Notes under the pieces: generated by a model
Told to the model about the DNA's origin: nothing
Database searches by the model: none
The model's input: only the letters and a program-made list of their open reading frames with translations
Translations under genes and position numbers: made by a program
Shown here: positions 1-9,107 of the stretch, one piece after another
Layout of the letters: each line of letters starts with the position of its first letter
Numbering within the stretch: position 1 is the first letter of the stretch
Assembly: GCF_000485595.1 (NCBI RefSeq)
Contig: NW_014577992.1
Coordinates: forward strand, 19,667-49,443
Direction of reading: 5' to 3'
DNA length: 29,777 nt
Source of the DNA: Priapulus caudatus
Lineage: Eukaryota > Priapulida > Priapulimorpha > Priapulimorphida > Priapulidae

Positions 1-640
1 CGTACTCGTCCTCATCCCAGTCGTCCAGTTGCTCGGCGACGTAGGGGATGTGTGGGGGTGGGGGGGTGCGTCGTGTAGAACACGAAGGTGCGGGGCGGTA
101 CTCGCCTCACCCATAGGAACGGGCAATCAAAGCGTCAGCACTTCCAGGCTTCGTGCCAATCTATGAGCGGCGATAAATGGCCGCATTGCAGTTCACCGCC
201 CTGGAAGTACAGGCTCGCTGGCATCTGGTAGCCTACAATCGGGATATCCAAAAGGGGGGCCAAAATTTGGTAGTGGTCGTCTGCTGCCGCGGCCGCCCTC
301 CACCATTCCGCGTCGTCCGGCGCCCCTCCCGGTGGGAGCAGAGGAATGCTCCCACAAAGAGGGCCTGTCAATTTGAAACGGAAGGGGGTGCAGAATGCAG
401 GCAGACGTATAGTTCTCGGCCACCATACAAGCGACAATGCCGTATCTGGCCCCGACTAGGGCCCGCATTATCGTGAGATATTCGGGGAGGGTTAAATTTG
501 AATGTGACATAAACGAGGAGTTGTCGATTGAGCTACCCAGATGTGCCGAGTAGGTGTCCGCCTCGCACATACGTATCACAAACGCCACCCAGCGCAACAA
601 GCAATAGCAAGTTCGCGACGCATTTGCGAAGCGCGTGGTA
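1..640 (-). other. Env-block distal part; unrecognised ORF with glycosylation sequons
   Basis: This stretch is repeated, with many small indels, at about 17520-18240. On the minus strand an open frame runs 600-193. It begins with a short hydrophobic stretch and carries possible N-glycosylation sequons (NSS, NLT, NYT), which would suit a secreted or membrane protein. A second open frame (437-135) overlaps it. I recognise neither, and the duplicate is too noisy to choose the frame. The stretch lies beyond the end of the env-like segment at 922-1402, so it could be the start of another copy or an unrelated repeat. The window edge cuts it. Treat it as a repeat with possible coding content only. 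Confidence 0.2.
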
Positions 641-921
641 ATTAATACAAGTCCGTAATTATTGTTCCGTAACTAGTAAATATAAGCATGCATACTGGAG
701 CACGTCTAACATATAACATATAGAGCCCGTAATAATTTGCGATCCGGCAATGCATCGCATGAGCACATGCGTGCTCAGTGTATGTTGGCATGCAAATACA
801 TAAATTATGCAGATAGACTGCTGTCCGTAACCGATAAGTGAGAACCGTAGGTACCGGCGACCATGCGTCAGTTGTTGCACGTTCTCTATCTCGGGCTTCC
901 CCTTCCCCCATGGATCCACAT
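641..921 (-). repeat. Non-coding part of env-like repeat block, with purine tract
   Basis: No convincing gene is visible. The part up to about 774 matches 18240-18380, and 774-921 matches both 2023-2180 and the noisy copies near 18400-18540 and 26900-27060. Read on the minus strand, a purine-rich run (complement of 896-909) follows the env-like reading frame, in the place where an LTR element would carry its polypurine tract. No LTR with TG...CA ends could be defined after it, so the tract is only suggestive. Confidence 0.35.
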
Positions 922-1402
922 TTAACGGATAAACGCAGGGGGTGTCTGCAGATCATCACCCGCGAGTGATATAGGTTCCAGGGGCGGTATAGTTGGCGGG
1001 GGCTCAAGCAGACGTGACGGCAGGAATGGCACAGACAACGGTATTTGACGTTCGTCGTTAGGCTGCGCCACTATGCGGGCCAGCTGTCTGACCTGATAGA
1101 CCGAAGGTGTCTCTGTCTGTCTCTCGGTCAGTCTAATGTCAGGCTCTCTCGCCACTGGGCGCCGAGGGGTGTGCGTCGCTAAGCGGCGGACCGAGAAATG
1201 TATTTACAATAATAATAATATAACGACAATAAATAATCAACCCTGCAACCAGCAGTGTAGCTAATGCCAACAACACATAGACGGCTGAATAGTGCGGGGT
1301 GATACCCAGCTCTGAGTTCGAAGCGTAGTACGCGTCGGCAGTGGCAATGCGTTTGCCATGTTTAACCGCTGCAACTAAGTCATCGTATGCGACATCAGCA
1401 TC
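922..1402 (-). pseudogene. Env-like glycoprotein, C-terminal fragment (copy 1)
   Basis: On the minus strand the frame from about 1402 to 1139 encodes a hydrophilic stretch followed by about 25 strongly hydrophobic residues and a basic/hydrophobic tail, the layout of a type I membrane protein's end. A second frame, 1155-922, reads a proline-rich, stop-terminated tail; whether the two belong together is unknown. The segment matches the C-terminal part of the longer env-like frame at 20826-21540 and copies at 2180-2694, 18540-18939 and 27060-27640. Retroviral or errantivirus-type envelope proteins have this architecture, but the assignment is inference. At 1402 the frame is cut by repeat block C, and the residues that continue the ORF to 1483 come from that block. 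Confidence 0.4.
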
Positions 1403-2020
1403 GAAGTGGAAAATTTTCGGCATTTTCACTCGCTGTCGGAAGTGAACGAGTGCGTCATTCATTAAACATTGAAGTTGTTTCATGTGAAATTAGAATTTTG
1501 TTGAGAAGTTATAGAGGGCGCTGTTAGACGTAGAACTGATGTATTGTTTACTGAACTAAAAGCCGGAAAATACCTGTTAACAGAAAATATTACCACTATT
1601 GCTATGTGATGATATTATAGGGATCTGCCAATCTGTGGACTGCGAATGTGTGAAATGATGCTAACCAGAAACTTCTACTGTTAACTGTTAAAATTACATC
1701 AGATCACAGTAGTAAGTTAATTTCTGACATTTGCTAATGTGTCTTTATGTATCTTTATGCATATCTTTATGTCTTAATGTGTCATTATGTATTTATGCAT
1801 ATCTTTATGTCTTGGCATCTTTATGTATCTTATGAATGACAGAATGTCAACTCAAAATCGTTTTTATTTTAATTATTTCAGAATTGACTGGTGATCAATA
1901 AAACGAGCTCTCATATCTATCTAAGATCGGGTGTAGTTGCGAATTTCTTGTCTTCGTAGGCCTGGCCACTATTCAATGTACTCTTGAACGACTGAGGAGC
2001 CGGCGATGGAAGAATATACG
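1403..2020. repeat. AT-rich interspersed repeat block C, copy 1
   Basis: About 620 bases starting near GAAGTGGAAAATTTTCGG and ending near GCGATGGAAGAATA. It occurs again at 14868-15510 and 26205-26870, both with numerous one-base indels. It includes imperfect short repeats of TCTTTATGT (1740-1830). No open frame of note. The three copies have different left neighbours (env-like block here, block D in the other two), so it behaves as a separate unit. It may be an LTR, a non-autonomous element or simply part of a segmental duplication; no terminal inverted repeats were found. Confidence 0.6.
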
Positions 2021-2179
2021 TGCTCAGTGTACGTTGGCATGCAAACACATAAATTATGCAGATAGACTGCTGTCCGTAACCGATAAGTGAGAACCGTAGG
2101 TACCGGCGACAACGCGTCAGTTGTTGCACGTTCTCTATCCCGGGCTTCCCCTTCCCCCATGGATCCCCATTTACCGGAT
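2021..2179. repeat. Non-coding start of env-like block, copy 2
   Basis: This matches 774-921 nearly base for base and the noisy stretch 26871-27060. Read on the minus strand it follows the env-like tail and contains the same purine-rich tract (complement of about 2144-2158). No gene is visible. Confidence 0.5.
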
Positions 2180-2694
2180 AAACGCAGGAGGTGTCTGCAG
2201 ATCACCACCCGCGAGTGATATAGGTTCCAGGAGCGGTATAGTTGGCGGGGGCTCAAGCGGACGTGACGGCAGGAATGGCGCAGACAGCGGTATTTCACGC
2301 TCGTCGTTAGGCTGCGCCACTATGCGGGCCAGCTTTGACCTGATAGACCGAATCCACGGTTATCTGGCCGTTATCAGGTGTCTCCGTCTGTCTCTTGGTC
2401 AGTCTAATGTCAGGCTCTCTCGCCACTGGGCGCGGAGGGGTGTGCGTCGCCAAGCGGCGGACCGAGGAATGTATTTACAATAATAATAATATAACGACAA
2501 TAAATAATCAACCCTGCAATCAGCAGTGTAGCTAATGCCAACGACACATAGACGGTTGAATAATTCGAGGTTATACCCAGCTCTGAGTTCGAAGCGTAGT
2601 ACGCGTCGGCAGTGGCAATGCGTTTGCCATGTTTAACCGCTGCAACTAAGTCATCGTATGCGACATCTAAGTCGGTATTTCTGTACATCTCCCG
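2180..2694 (-). pseudogene. Env-like glycoprotein, C-terminal fragment (copy 2)
   Basis: The minus-strand frame 2688-2410 encodes the same C-terminal segment as copy 1: a hydrophilic region with a tyrosine-rich patch, a transmembrane stretch of about 25 residues, then a short tail. It differs from copy 1 by scattered substitutions, and by an extra stretch near 2345-2380 which disrupts the tail frame found in copy 1. At about 2694 the similarity to the longer copy (20826-21540) stops abruptly and intron 1 sequence of the dehydrogenase gene begins. The envelope-like identity rests on architecture only. No signal peptide or attachment subunit is visible here. Confidence 0.4.
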
Positions 2695-2746
2695 TACATC
2701 GATCTATCATGCAGCGCTGTAACGGTGTCTCCCTGCCTTCCCTTAC

Positions 2747-2839
2747 CTTGGCGCCCTTCTCCAGTAGCAGTTCACACACTTCCTTACCGATGCCTCTAGC
2801 TCCTCCCGTCACCAGCGCGACCTTCCCTTCCACTTTCAT
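2747..2839 (-). CDS. 15-PGDH-like short-chain dehydrogenase, exon 1 (clean copy)
   Basis: The minus strand reads ATG at 2839-2837 and 31 uninterrupted codons ending in AAG, followed by a splice donor GTAAGG (2746-2741), phase 0. The peptide starts [13 protein letters not shown] and contains the classical SDR nucleotide-binding motif TGxxxGIG (TGGARGIG, residues 11-18). This is the start of an NAD-dependent SDR and matches exon 1 of the five-exon gene at 7804-11531, whose own exon 1 (11434-11531) is littered with one-base insertions. Just upstream, a pyrimidine-rich run ending CTATAG (complement of about 2855-2880) could be the acceptor of a 5'UTR intron. Intron 1 is lost about 50 bases further on (2694), where env-like repeat begins, so this copy has no following exons here. 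It is either an orphan duplicate or the correct exon misplaced by assembly. Confidence 0.8.
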
Positions 2840-3189
2840 GCTTCTACGTCAACTATAGGTAAGAGTGAGACGAGAAGGTGAGGATCAGCGCCCATCCGAT
2901 GCAAGGCTTGGTATGTGTAGTATACAGAACCGGTAGCTTTATTGCTCATACACACCCTACAGTTATGCAGTGTCGTACCTGGTGGTTACCTGAGGTGTTA
3001 TGAGTGCTCTGACTGCGTGACGTACTATTCGTCGTAACTATAATATTTTATGGCATAAGGCCAGTGAACGGTTACGTGCGAAAATATAGGTGCTTCGGCG
3101 TGAACGCGAACCCGACGTATTTATTGCGATTGTCGGGAGTGAGAATAAGACGTAACGGCACCTGCTGTCGGCGTTCTCCTCCCTCCTCT
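2840..3189. other. Upstream region of SDR exon 1; no gene seen
   Basis: The first ~75 bases (to about 2917) are duplicated upstream of the other exon 1 at 11532-11612. The rest is single-copy in this window. No TATA box or convincing initiator is evident. No ORF that is not a by-product of the following repeat was found. Confidence 0.5.
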
Positions 3190-3826
3190 CTTAGTCGCGT
3201 CGTTTCTCGTTTCTTCTTCTTTCTTCCGTCGCCTCTCTTATGTCTTCTTTCTTCTGTCTTCCTTCTTCTTCCTTCTTTCTTCTATCTTCTGTCTTCTTTC
3301 TTCTATCTTCTTTCTTCTGTCTTCTCTCTTCCTTCTTCTTTCTTTTGTCTTCTCTCTTCCTTCTTCTTTCTTCTTTCTTCTTTTTTCTTGCTTCTATCTT
3401 CTGTCTTCTCTCTTCTATCTTTTCTCTTCCTGCTTCTTTCTTCTCTCTTCTATCTTTTTTCTTCTGTCTTCTCCCTTCCTTCTTCTTTCTTCTTTCTTCT
3501 ATCTTCTTTCTTTCTATCTTTTGCCTTCTCTCTTCTATCTTCTATCTTCTTTCTTCTCTCTTCCTTCTTCTATCTTCTCTCTTCTTTCTTCTATCTTCTT
3601 TCTTCTATCTTCTGCCTTCTCTCTTCTATCTTTTATCTTCTTTCTTCTGTCTTCTGTCTTCTCTCTTCTCTCTTCTCTCTTCTCTCTTCTCTCTTCTCTC
3701 TTCTCTCTTCTCTCTTCTCTCTTCTCTCTTCTCTCTTCTATCTTCTTTCTTCTTTCTTCTTTCTTCTTTCTTCATTCTTCTCTCTTCCTTCTTCTTTCTT
3801 CTTTCTTCTATCTTCTGCCTTCTCCG
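3190..3826. repeat. TCTTCTN heptanucleotide repeat tract
   Basis: About 640 bases of pyrimidine-rich sequence with a seven-base period (TCTTCTA, TCTTCTG, TCTTCTC, TCTTCTT). The most regular part is 3660-3740. Because seven is not a multiple of three and the unit contains no stop, all three forward frames stay open, giving apparent proteins made of Ser, Leu and Phe. These are not genes. The complementary strand is purine-rich. Confidence 0.9.
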
Positions 3827-3872
3827 GGGTGAGTTAGTCACTCCCTACGGTGCTCCTCGTCTGCCTCCGTGC

Positions 3873-4048
3873 AGTGATCCTGTCTGTAGTAATCCGTGTC
3901 GGTAGTGATCCGTGTCTGTAGTGATCCGTGTCTGTATAGTGCTCCGTGTCTTTGTAGTGCTCCGTGTCTTTAGTGCTCCGTGTCTTTGTAGTGCTCCGTG
4001 TCTTTAGTGCTCCGTGTCTGTAGTGATCCGTGTCTTTGGTGCTCCTAG
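3873..4048. repeat. 16-18 bp minisatellite
   Basis: About eleven tandem copies of a unit near GTGATCCGTGTCTGTA, varying as GTGCTCCGTGTCTTTA with or without an extra TG. It directly follows the heptamer tract. The open frame read through it (4133-3834, minus) is Thr/Asp/His-rich and is repeat translation, not a gene. Confidence 0.85.
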
Positions 4049-4326
4049 GGCCTGCTGCCCGGCGTTCTGATTTCTCCTGCTTTGCGTCCGCCTTATATAC
4101 TGCCTGGTTGCTACCTGGACGTGTACGGTCCACCCCCTTCTCCTAGCAACAAGCAGGGGTGTTCCCAGCTGGCATCGCTTCGGTACCGGTTTATACCGGT
4201 GTGCTCTGCCTCGATGCGGCCGTTTGTTTACATTATGCTCCGCATTTAGGCCTATTACGTCAGCTGCTCTGGCCGAGTAATTGTCCATTTGTATTCTATT
4301 CTAATTATTGTTTTACTTATTCACTC
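4049..4326. other. Unannotated sequence next to the gypsy 3' LTR
   Basis: No gene, repeat or RNA was recognised. It forms the outer flank of the retrotransposon. Its last bases lead into the target duplication ATTAT at 4327-4331. Confidence 0.5.
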
Positions 4327-4331
4327 ATTAT

Positions 4332-4508
4332 TGTTATGTCCTCGCACCTCGGCTCTATGCCCGGCTCACGGCCTTAGTAAAGGACTAATACTTTAGGATT
4401 CAATAGCTGGTCGTATAATCATCCATCTTTTATTTCTCTGTTAGAACCGGGTGGCGGCGCCACCGTACAGCGGTAACTATTACTCTATTAAAAACCTAAT
4501 ACATTACA
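4332..4508 (-). repeat. Gypsy 3' LTR
   Basis: A 177-bp segment with TG...CA ends, flanked on the outside by ATTAT and on the inside by the polypurine tract. It aligns with the 5' LTR at 23337-23505 with only an 8-base insertion, two internal substitutions and one terminal difference. A third, noisier copy is at 20194-20364. A short LTR is typical of the Mag group. Confidence 0.85.
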
Positions 4509-4510
4509 GT

Positions 4511-4522
4511 CCTCCCCTTTTT
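4511..4522 (-). other. Polypurine tract
   Basis: The minus strand reads AAAAAGGGGAGG, two bases before the LTR start TGTAATG. Position and composition fit the plus-strand primer site of an LTR retrotransposon. Confidence 0.8.
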
Positions 4523-4837
4523 AGACTCAAACTCAAATAACTCTAAACTTGTAGATCTCTGTCTTATTTAGACTATCCAAAATAATTACTCTGCACGTTT
4601 GGCAAATGTCCATTATGAAAATGTCTATTTTCTGAAATACCGCTTTAACAGAATACCGTAACATTTTTCTTCTTTCTCTCCTTTTTAAAACTGACTTGTC
4701 GCAACACTTGAACACTCCAACATATAGGGGAGTAACTATAGAATTGGTAACTAACTTTAACTCGTGAACTTGGCAAATAGCCATACCGTCAATTTCACAA
4801 CACTGAACACAGTAGGCACTGTAGGCCTATAGTCCGT
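4523..4837 (-). other. Gypsy 3' untranslated region
   Basis: AT-rich sequence between the integrase stop and the polypurine tract. An 83-residue frame (4784-4533) resembles nothing I know, lacks env features, and is probably chance. Confidence 0.55.
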
Positions 4838-5771
4838 TCATAAATTGAGTCTGTCTACGGGTTTGCGGATACGGGTAGACACCCTGAGTGGAATAACAGG
4901 AGTCTCTGGAGCCACAGGACTAGCATTAGAACTAGCTTGTGTCCCCAGCTCAAGGTCATTGTTCTCACTAGGAATAGCAGTCTCGGTGGGCTGCTGAGTG
5001 TCCACTATTGGAGAATCAACACTGTCTTTTGGAACTGTGGCCAGTCTAGGACCCACTGGAGGGTAAAACTCCCCAGGCGTTTCCAACACAGTATTCTCTG
5101 GCTCCGTTAACCCCTTCTTGCCCTCAAACTTGAGTAGGTGGTCCACATGGACATGCCTCAAACTTCGCCCAACCCGAACCAAATAGGATGTTGGTCCCAT
5201 GCATTTCACCACTGTTCCCAGCGACCACTTAGAGTCACTATGATTTTTCACACTGACAGCATCGTTCGGTTCAAATTCACGGAATTTCACTCTGCTTCGA
5301 TCATGCTGATATTTCTGCTGCCACTGTTTGTCAACTACATGCTCTTCAAGATTTGGCACTAGCACGCTGAATCTTGTACGTGCTCTGCGGCCAAGGAACA
5401 GTTCTGATGGTGTCTGCCCAGTAACGGAATGCGGTGTATTCCTGTAGCGGATCAAGAAATTTGCCAGTCGATGTCCCATAGGCAGATTTTCACCTCCTTG
5501 CTTCACATTCTCAATTTGCTTCAGTAGTGCCATTTTGACAATTTGCACTGACCTCTCTGCAGCTCCGTTAGAGGCTGTACAAGAATATCCGCAGCTCCGT
5601 ACAAGAATATGGCGGACACCATTCCGTTTCAAGAACAGCGCAAACTCTTCTGCTATGAATTGTGGTCCGTTATCTGAACACAATGTTTCGGGTAGCCCAT
5701 ACCGTGAGAACCAAGATCTCAAAACCTCAATGGTTTTCTCTGCTGTAGTCGAGCGCATGTGTGCTACTTCG
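4838..5771 (-). pseudogene. Gypsy integrase, core remainder and C-terminal domain
   Basis: The minus-strand frame from about 5771 to 4838 (first ATG at 5758) carries the second part of the integrase catalytic core. The Asp of SDNGPQF is residue 29 and the Glu of NGAAERSVQ is residue 68, counted from that ATG. They are 38 residues apart where the family has 35. The extra residues coincide with a small local duplication: GTACAAGAATAT at 5577-5588 and 5599-5610, and GCAGCTCCGT at 5559-5568 and 5591-5600. The first catalytic Asp of the D,D-35-E triad is absent, because the sequence jumps at about 5772 from the end of the zinc-binding region into the middle of the core. After the core come a YRNTPHSVTGQTP segment typical of gypsy integrases, an SH3-like C-terminal region and a Ser/Thr/Pro-rich tail ending at 4838. 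The product could not be an active integrase. Confidence 0.85.
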
Positions 5772-7466
5772 ATCTAACACGCGAGTAGGCCACTTCCAGA
5801 GATGCAGCGGTACCACTGGAGGGCTCCTCCTGACTGCTTGGCAAATGGTGCACCCCTTTATTAACTGTTCAATGTCCTGATCGAGTCCGGGCCACCACAT
5901 ATAACTTCGCGCGATAGACTTGGTTGACACAATTCCTTGGTGCCCCTCATGTAATTCTTGCAGGAGCCTGGTCCGAAATTCTGTAGGAATGACCACACGC
6001 ATACCCCACATTATGCAATTTTGCAAGGTAGACAGTTCATTTCTCCTCAAGAAATAGGGTTTCAGCTTCTCTTCCTCAGGCTTCAAATATCCAGGCCAAC
6101 CATTCTGGATGTAGTTACACACTCTGCTCAACTCAGTGTCCCTACGAGTGCGTTTTGCAATGTCCTTTGCTCTGACTGGCAGCTCCTCCAGGCTGGAGAA
6201 AAAGAATGTCTCTGCTGCCTCGACATCTTCGCATTCTACCGGCTCATGGCTCGGAAGGCGTGATAATGCATCTGCGTTTGCATTATCCTCGGATCGGCGA
6301 TAAGACACAGTATACTGATAGGCTTGTAGGATTACTGCCCAACGCTGCATTCGGGCGGCCGCTAAGATTGGAATACCGGTCTTGGGACTCAAGATCTTTA
6401 CCAACGGTTGATGGTCCGTGAAGAAATGAAACTGACGTCCATAGAGATATTTATAGAATTTACGAACTCCATAAACGATCGCAAGCGCCTCTTTTTCAAT
6501 TTGCGAATAGTTCTGTTCACTAGAGGTGAGAGTTCTGGAGGCAAATGCCACTGGTCGCTCCTCTCCATCAATCTCGTGAGAAATCACAGCTCCTACCCCA
6601 TAGGGTGAAGCATCGGTCGCAAGTATGAGCTTCTGCTTCGTATCATACGGCACTAACGCGTTACTTTCTAAAAGCGCAGTTTTGCTCCTCTTGAAAGCTT
6701 CAGCACAACTTTCAGTCCAGTTCCACTCTACTTCCTGCTTTAACAGCTCATGTAATGGATGTAACAGGGTGCTGAGGTTCGGGATGAAGTTCGCGTAGAA
6801 ATTCAAGAGGCCTAAATAAGATCTCAACTCTCGAACATTTCGCGGTTGCGGAGCGTTTTCAATCGCAGTGACTTTATCCTTCATCGGATGTCTGCCGTCT
6901 TTATCCACCTCGTACCCTACGTACTCCATACTTGGCTTCTCGAAGACACATTTCACCCATTTTGCCTGAATCCCGTGTTTATATAGTCGTGCCAACACTT
7001 CTTCGACTACAGACAAATGTTCCTGTGGACTGGTACGAATCGCAATATCATCAATCCTACACTGAACAGTGTCCAGTCCCTGTAACACCTGATCCATCAT
7101 GGATTGAAACATACTCGGTGCGGATGCGATTCCATATGTTAAACGGGTATACTGGTACAGCCCCCTATGAGTGTTTATGGTCAAATACTGGCAACTGTCC
7201 TTATCTAGCTCCATCTGCTGATAGGCATTGGAAAGGTCAATCTTACTAAACATGGTGCCATCTCCCATAGTCGCAAACATATCCTCAATAACTGGCAACG
7301 GGTACGGGTTATCAAGCAACACAGTGTTTACAGACACCTTAAAATCACCACAGATTCTTATCGAGCCATCTTTCTTAGGCACACATACTATCGGCGATGC
7401 CCAATCACTCCTCTCAACCTTCCTGATCACTCCCTCTGACTCTAACCTGTCCAGTTCCTTGTCAAT
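5772..7466 (-). pseudogene. Gypsy pol: reverse transcriptase, RNase H, integrase zinc-binding domain
   Basis: One open minus-strand frame follows the stop at 7467-7469 (first ATG at 7430; residues counted from it). Reverse transcriptase: SPIVCVPKKDGS (12-23), catalytic Asp in KIDLSNAY (D65), then the active-site box, which reads RIDD (125-128) instead of the usual YIDD/YLDD; the two aspartates remain but the aromatic residue is Arg. RNase H: ATDAS (D273), IEKEAL, TDHQPL (D339) and the terminal NADALSRLP. Integrase HHCC finger: H494, H497, C527, C530. At about 5772 a deletion moves the reading frame into the later part of the integrase core, so the last ~14 residues of this frame are out-of-frame sequence. 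Sequence quality is good here: 1.7 kb without a frameshift. Confidence 0.9.
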
Positions 7467-7803
7467 TTACGGCTTCAACGCATACGGCACAGGTCGAGCC
7501 TTGTGAAAGATAGGCTGTGCCCCCTCCTTCAACCTAATGCTTGCTTTAAACCCTTTTACAGTACCTAGCTTCTTCTCGCTCTTGTACTTATCGAGTACAT
7601 CCTCCATGGTACGCGGTTTGGGTTGCAGCTCTACACTAAAGATATTGGCCCAATTCAACTTCAAGCTACCGAGCCAATTCCTACCAAGCAAAGCAGGTCC
7701 GGACTGCTCCACTACAACTAATGGCAACACAATTTCTGATCATTATGCACTACTTCTGCTGACATCTCACCACAAACAGACAGTTTGCCCCCTCCGTATA
7801 CTT
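7467..7803 (-). pseudogene. Gypsy protease end and start of reverse transcriptase
   Basis: The minus strand encodes the end of the aspartic protease, including the conserved LLGRNWL near the domain end, then the linker and first conserved segment of reverse transcriptase (ARPVPYALKP). It ends in TAA at 7469-7467, in the same frame as the rest of pol, so a single nonsense codon separates this from the main pol frame. The protease active site (DTGA) is not here but in the other half of the element (22163-22456). The upstream edge, 7795-7803, is the 9-mer at which the element is broken; beyond it the frame runs directly into dehydrogenase exon 5. Confidence 0.85.
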
Positions 7804-7887
7804 GTACCATAGCCATCGCACGCGAGAATCCTATAACTCCATGCTTCGTTCCCGAGTAAGCGGGAATATTCCAAAACGGTCTCAACC
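7804..7887 (-). CDS. SDR exon 5 (truncated), catalytic YxxxK
   Basis: The acceptor is TTGCAG at 7893-7888, and the phase-1 start completes a Gly codon with exon 4. The peptide includes LRPFWNIPAYSGTKHGV, with catalytic Tyr and Lys in YSGTK, then a GFSRAMA helix. After 7804 the frame continues without a stop into gypsy protease sequence, so the exon is a chimera. No donor or stop of its own is seen. Confidence 0.85.
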
Positions 7888-7919
7888 CTGCAATAGCATA
7901 ACTTTGCACATTACCTTGC

Positions 7920-7963
7920 CTTAAATAAATGAATAGATAAATATATAAATATATATATATACG
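7920..7963. repeat. AT-rich (TA)n/(TAAA)n microsatellite
   Basis: TAAATAAATGAATAGATAAA then alternating TA, inside SDR intron 4. Confidence 0.8.
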
Positions 7964-7979
7964 TGTGGTGCTAATGCGT

Positions 7980-8006
7980 GGCAGTGTTGTGTGTTGTGTG
8001 TGGTGT

Positions 8007-8037
<31 letters not shown>

Positions 8038-8412
8038 CCGTGCGTGCGTGTGCTGTGCGCGTGCTCGCGCGCGGTGTCGTGCGCGTGGATGTGTGCGTGT
8101 GAGTGCGCCGCCAATTGTGCGTGTGCTGTGCGCGTGTTTGCGTGTGCGTGTGAGTGTGCGTGTGGTGTGCCGTGTGCGATGTGCGTGTGCTGTGTGCGTG
8201 TGCGTGTGCGTGTGCAGTTGTGTCGTTGTCGGGGTGCGTGTGGTGTGCGTGTGGTGTTCGTGTGCGCGCTCGCGCGCCTCTGTGTGTGCTGTGCGTGTGT
8301 GTGCGCGTGTTGTGCCGTGGATTGTGTGTTCGTGCGTGTAGTGTCGTGTGTGTGTGTGTGTGTGTGGGCGTCGTGTGTGTGCTGTAGCGTGCTGTGCGTG
8401 TGTGTGTGTGTG

Positions 8413-8456
<44 letters not shown>

Positions 8457-8493
8457 TATGTGTGTGTGTTGTGCGTGTGTGTGTGTGGGTGTG

Positions 8494-8533
<40 letters not shown>

Positions 8534-8590
8534 TGTTGTGTGTGTGTGTGTGTGTGTCGTGTGTGTGCTGTTGTGTGTGCTGTGTCTGTG
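7980..8590. repeat. Long compound (GT)n microsatellite in SDR intron 4
   Basis: About 600 bases of GT-rich sequence with interruptions of GC, CG and GTGTT. Long uninterrupted (GT) runs occur at about 8420-8455 and 8500-8532. Cys/Val-rich open frames in all forward phases are translations of the repeat and are not genes. Confidence 0.95.
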
Positions 8591-8780
8591 AATATTACAT
8601 TATACTTTATTACTATTACCCTTTGTTTGTATGTATGTATTCTATTTATTTATTTATTTATTTTATTCATGCAAATTTATTCATTCACATTATTACATGT
8701 CATTACAGCAATAAGATTGATAGCCCGTATGGATCGGGTTAAGCACAGATGGAATAGGCGAATCGAAAGGAAATAGAATT
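8590..8780. repeat. (TTTA)n/(TATG)n stretch and short spacer
   Basis: AT-rich intron sequence with GTATGTATGTATTC and a (TTTA) run near 8645-8665. No coding signal. Confidence 0.7.
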
Positions 8781-9065
8781 TGTGTGTGATGAGTGGTGTG
8801 TGTGTGTGTGTAGGTGTGTGTGTGCCGCGCTCCGCGCTGCGTGTGTGTTGGGTGTGGGAGTCGTGTTGTGCCGCGTGTGTGGTGTTGTGTACGCTGCGTG
8901 TGAGTGGCTGTAGTGTGCGGTTCGTGCTGTGTGGCGTGTGCTGCTGTGTGTGACTGTGTGTTTTTGCGTGTTGCGTGCGCCGTGGTGTGGGTCGGGGCTT
9001 GTGTTGCGCATTGTGTGAGTGTGTGTGCGTGTGCGTGTGCATGTACATGTGTATGTGTACCTGTG
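8780..9065. repeat. Degenerate (GT)n tract in SDR intron 4
   Basis: GT-rich sequence interrupted by GC-rich segments, between the (TTTA) stretch and exon 4. Confidence 0.85.
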
Positions 9066-9107
9066 CGCGCGTGTTTGCTGACACGTGTGCCCTGTATTAA
9101 TTCCTAC

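Larger units (their letters stand above)
4327..7803 (-). mobile_element. Ty3/gypsy retrotransposon, 3' half (pol and 3' LTR)
   Basis: Read on the minus strand the order is protease end, reverse transcriptase, RNase H, integrase, polypurine tract, 3' LTR, target duplication. This is the Ty3/gypsy order; the RNase H/integrase wording is close to Mag-clade (K02A2.6-like) elements, from memory of that family. The matching 5' half (LTR, gag, protease start) lies at 22174-23510 in the same orientation. The outer flank here is ATTAT (4327-4331) and beside the 5' LTR is ATTAT (23506-23510), as expected for the two ends of one insertion. The inner break at 7795-7803 is the 9-mer CGTATACTT (plus strand), also found at the inner break of the 5' half (22174-22182). 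The copy is inactive: stop codon at 7467-7469, internal integrase deletion near 5772. Confidence 0.85.

Noticed and set aside
3064-3905. Ser/Leu/Phe-rich proteins that look like membrane proteins
   Set aside because: The TCTTCTN repeat has no stop in any frame, so the frames are automatic.
4533-4784. Possible env gene of the gypsy element
   Set aside because: The frame is short, has no signal peptide or membrane anchor, and lies in the 3' untranslated region.
5138-7506. Plus-strand ORFs across the pol region
   Set aside because: They are antisense shadows of the well-supported pol frame.
7978-8776. Long Cys/Val-rich open frames
   Set aside because: They are translations of a (GT)n microsatellite in several phases, with no start context or domain.
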